This document shows, piece by piece, positions 61,000-64,000 of a stretch of DNA of 64,000 bases; the stretch's first letter is position 1, and each line of letters starts with the position of its first letter. The notes below the pieces were generated by a model. It ran no database searches. It saw only the letters and a program-made list of their open reading frames with translations, and was not told the origin of the DNA. Where the stretch lies: assembly GCA_958496175.1 (NCBI GenBank), contig OY292278.1:30132001-30196000 (forward strand), in the 5' to 3' direction. A program made the position numbers and the translations under genes. This DNA is from Sisyra terminalis (lineage: Eukaryota; Arthropoda; Insecta; Neuroptera; Sisyridae).

Positions 61000-61257
61000 A
61001 AAATAAAAGCTGTAAACTGTATCAATGTAAAAACCTATACGCAAAGTTAGTATGTAAGCTAATGCTTATTGCATATTGGTGAATCATCACATAGTAGCTA
61101 CAGAGCGATCCAATACTACTTAATGATCACTGAGGAAGATTGTTTGGCAATCAAAATACGTATCTGGGTAATACGTCAATAAGATATTTATTTGAACATC
61201 TGTTCAAATTTAAGTTTATAGTTCAACTTTTGTAAATTATATTTTATTAATAAAATC
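61000..61257 (+). mobile_element. Foldback MITE family, copy e (right half best preserved)
   Basis: CACTGAGGAAGATTGTTTGG then CAATCAAAATACGTATCTGG and AATACGTCAATAAG, followed by TTGAACATCTGTTCAAATTT and GTAAATTATATTTTAT, as in the right arms of copies b-d. The left arm is decayed. Confidence 0.75.
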
Positions 61258-61762
61258 ACAGTATATTTCATATATTGTATGAACAATAATGGAAATATAT
61301 ATTTTATAATTTTAAATTATTTGAAAATATCTTTAATAGAAAGTGATCCGTATGAGTAAACAGCAGAACCAAGCAGTAAAGATGAACTGTTCTTGTATCT
61401 AAGTAGTCCAGTAGGAAGAAGATTCAACGTGAATTCTGAAGAAATCTGGATTTATCTAAAATTTCAGTTCCTACGCTGTATAAAATTACCTTCAAATACT
61501 GGACTTTTGGTATTTATAGGATGGTACATAGGGGTTAATGAGTGCAATTAACCTTCCTTAAATTGGCTTTGACCCTTAAACAAGGTTCTGTATTTCAAAC
61601 AAATTCAAAAAATTAATATTTTCGAAACACTTGGTACAAGAACCATTAAATGCAAATAACACACATGAATCATAACATGAAATTTTGGCAAATGGCTAAA
61701 GTATAGTTCTACCCACAAAAAAATCATAAAAATCAAATTTATGTTTATTAAATTTTAATATC

Positions 61763-61945
61763 AGCCTACTGGTGGTCGAGTAGTCAATGTGACCGCTCCA
61801 ATATTGGTAAGTGTTGGGTTTAATCACTGTATCGAGCAAATTTTCAATATTTTCAATTACGGATTTTTATTAGGCCTAGAGTTGATAAATATCTTAGTAG
61901 TTATAAAGCGATAAATAATAATTCAACAAACAATCTAAATTTAGT
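61763..61945 (+). mobile_element. tRNA-derived SINE, copy 5 (most complete)
   Basis: CCTACTGGTGGTCGAGTAGTC (box A), GTGTTGGGTTTAATC (box B variant), GTATCGAGCAAATTTTCAA, ACGGATTTTTATTAGGCCTAG, AGTTATAAAGCG, ATAAATAATAATTCAACAA tail. About 180 bp, giving the family architecture: tRNA-like head, body, short A-rich tail. Confidence 0.87.
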
Positions 61946-61949
61946 GATT

Positions 61950-64000
61950 CGTATTGGCCGTATTGGCGTATCTGCCGGCGGCTACATGAAAGTGATATTT
62001 TTAATTGTCAAAATTATTTATATGCTACAAATAAGCCATACGAAATTGCATTAATTTATGAAATATGATGGAAAAATTTAGTCTATCTTCAGCAAGAAAA
62101 AATTTTCAAAACGTATTTTTCTCCATTTAAAATTAAGCATTTGTGACATAAGACGTATGAAATCAATTTTTACGGAGACTATTTTTACGAATACTAATTC
62201 TTTTTGTTGCCTGTTCTATCCATAAATATTAAACAAAATTCATGTATCTTGAATTGTTAAACATCCATTTTGTTAATGCCTCGGAAAATTTATATATTGA
62301 TGCCAAGAAATTAAGAAAAAAATATCATAAATATGCTAAGCTAAATAAACAAATTATGAAAGATTTGATTAGAGGGTCTGTTTCTAAAAAAAAATAGATT
62401 ATTTAATTGAAAATGAAAACGGGATTAATTTCAAAAGAGCTTACAATATAATGTTATTAACTAATATTTTCTGTTGGAAGCATTATAGACATTTATATAT
62501 GTGCTTTGTGGTTGTTGACCAAAGCCGAAGTTCGTTATAGAGATTAACACATGTCTAAAATGTTTCATAAGACAACATACATAAAGAAAAATTTCTCAAG
62601 TATCATAAACTAAGACTATAAACTTTATTTTCACATAGTTCACAACGAGAAAATGCCATTGAGTTCTTCATATACAAAGAAATTGGCGCCAGCATTTGAA
62701 TACTTACAGCTCATCGAGCTAAACCCATCCAGCTTTCGAGTGCTTTATGTAATAAGACGATAAAACAAGATGTTACAAATAAGGGAGCACGAGGATTGAA
62801 AACGGGATATATTCTCACGTCGCATTTTTGTGGGAGCAAAGAGATTTTTTTTCGGGATTGTATATAATTGTATGAAATATAAATCATAGCTCGCGTTCAT
62901 CTCTTATTAGTGAGTTATGGCCACAATGCCCGGCATTTATAACACTTATTTAAGCATCAATGATAATTGATTTAATGCACCAGAGATGATTTATTACGCT
63001 CAGAAATGTAATAAACTTCGTATGAATATACACTTTTTTCCTTTCATCATGTCAAATATAAATATCAAAAATCACACATAAAATTTCCGTGAGCACGGAA
63101 TCATAATTTTCAATGTTTTCAATGGGGAGTGACGAATTATATGTTTTATGGCTTTACGGAAAATTTTAGAACTTTTTCATAAAAAACATTCTTTTAATTG
63201 CACCCATATTTCATTTCAATGAGAATTTACAAATTATTTATATTAAATTTTAAACAGGAATATGTAAAATAATTTGATTTATTTAGAAAAAAGATTGGGA
63301 ATAAAACAAGATGGAAAATACAATTGAAATACGGAAAGTAAGGAAGACATTTCAGTATGATGATGGTCATAAATATTGTACACTTTAACTTTGAAATATT
63401 TTTGTTTTGTTTTAATTTTAACGCATATGTGTATATTGGTAAGAGTAGACCAAAGGGTACATGAATCAATTGTGTAGGATAATGTCCGACCGAAAGTAGT
63501 TTTTTCAGCCGAAACCAAAATTCGGTTTTGGCCAGTATGGACACAAATATTGAGAAAATATGTACTATAGAGGAACATATGAAAATATTTCAAGATTTTA
63601 AATTTTGCGCAACCATTAGAGTAAAATTGGATGTTTAAAAAATTGAAGTTAAAGGTGATTGAATTTCTTCGCATTTTATTTTCCAAAGCTTTAGAAAATT
63701 ATAGTTCATAAGTAGGACCACAATTTATTTTAACTTAATATTAATTTCAAAAAAATCACAAATCTCCCAGAGTGCTTTACCGATCATTTTGAAATTTTAA
63801 CACAACACTGTATTTATATATGCGTAGGTTTTCATTCAATCAAAAGACTTAATAGAGTCTCACATCAACAAGTACAACGGAGGATGCTGTGGTTGTCAAG
63901 GGAGGTTTTTAATAATTATTTTGGCACTTAAATAATAATTTTCGGAGATATAGCGACTTTTCTCAATACATAATTTAATATTATCTTGAAAAGAAGTTAC
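61950..64000. other. Gene-free AT-rich DNA to window end
   Basis: A CCGAAACC-type patch at 63489-63540 is the only structure noted. Two overlapping minus-strand frames of 105 and 135 codons (63227-63686) are AT-driven and overlap each other, so neither is called. Confidence 0.5.

Noticed and set aside
63227..63686. Overlapping minus-strand frames of 105 and 135 codons
   Set aside because: Two frames overlap on the same strand, composition is AT-driven, and there is no motif or splice context.
1..64000. CRISPR array, bacterial operons, tRNA or rRNA genes
   Set aside because: No regularly spaced short repeats, no polycistronic coding, and the only tRNA-like sequences are degenerate SINE heads.

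Overview
This is a 64-kb, strongly AT-rich piece of an animal genome, almost certainly an insect. Genes are split by GT-AG introns, bacterial operon features are absent, and the non-coding DNA carries hAT, mariner, pogo/Tigger-like, piggyBac-like and Helitron-like DNA transposons, a tRNA-derived SINE and decayed LINEs, a mix typical of arthropods. The order cannot be fixed from the sequence alone.

One protein-coding gene is convincingly present, on the + strand: the amino-terminal half of a tensin, the focal-adhesion adaptor that links integrins to actin. Six well-supported exons (47115-47306, 47365-47537, 51587-51736, 51791-51957, 52181-52399, 52482-52670) join in consistent phases. They encode a tensin-type PTP-like domain followed by the PTEN-type C2 domain. 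Two more upstream exons (27439-27615 and 27689-27736) join in phase and probably give the amino terminus, across a 19.4-kb intron. The whole model is about 438 codons. The SH2 and PTB domains that should end the protein are not seen, so the gene probably continues beyond base 64000, across an intron of at least 11 kb. The PTP-like domain has Ala in place of the catalytic Cys and an altered WPD loop, so it should be a pseudophosphatase.

Layout. 1-27.3 kb: upstream or intergenic DNA (or undetected 5' UTR introns) with LINE relics, SINE copies, a tandemly repeated stretch at 12.2-14.35 kb, a decayed mariner at 17.4-18.3 kb, a hAT element at 20.2-20.9 kb, a pogo/Tigger-type element at 21.9-22.6 kb and a paired Tigger-like/hAT MITE at 25.1-25.7 kb. 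27.4-47.1 kb: probable first coding exons and the giant intron, which holds a Tigger-like MITE, an internally deleted mariner with intact inverted termini, LINE RT relics (34.3 and 39-40.4 kb), Helitron-like 3' ends, and two hAT MITEs in opposite orientation, one split by a piggyBac-like MITE. 47.1-52.7 kb: the conserved tensin exons, with foldback MITEs and a small hAT MITE in the 4-kb intron. 52.7-64 kb: a further tensin intron or flank with a hAT MITE, clustered CCGAAAC-type repeats, more SINE copies and a foldback MITE relic.

Most other open frames are short, AT-driven and unsupported. No tRNA, rRNA, CRISPR array or complete transposase gene was found.
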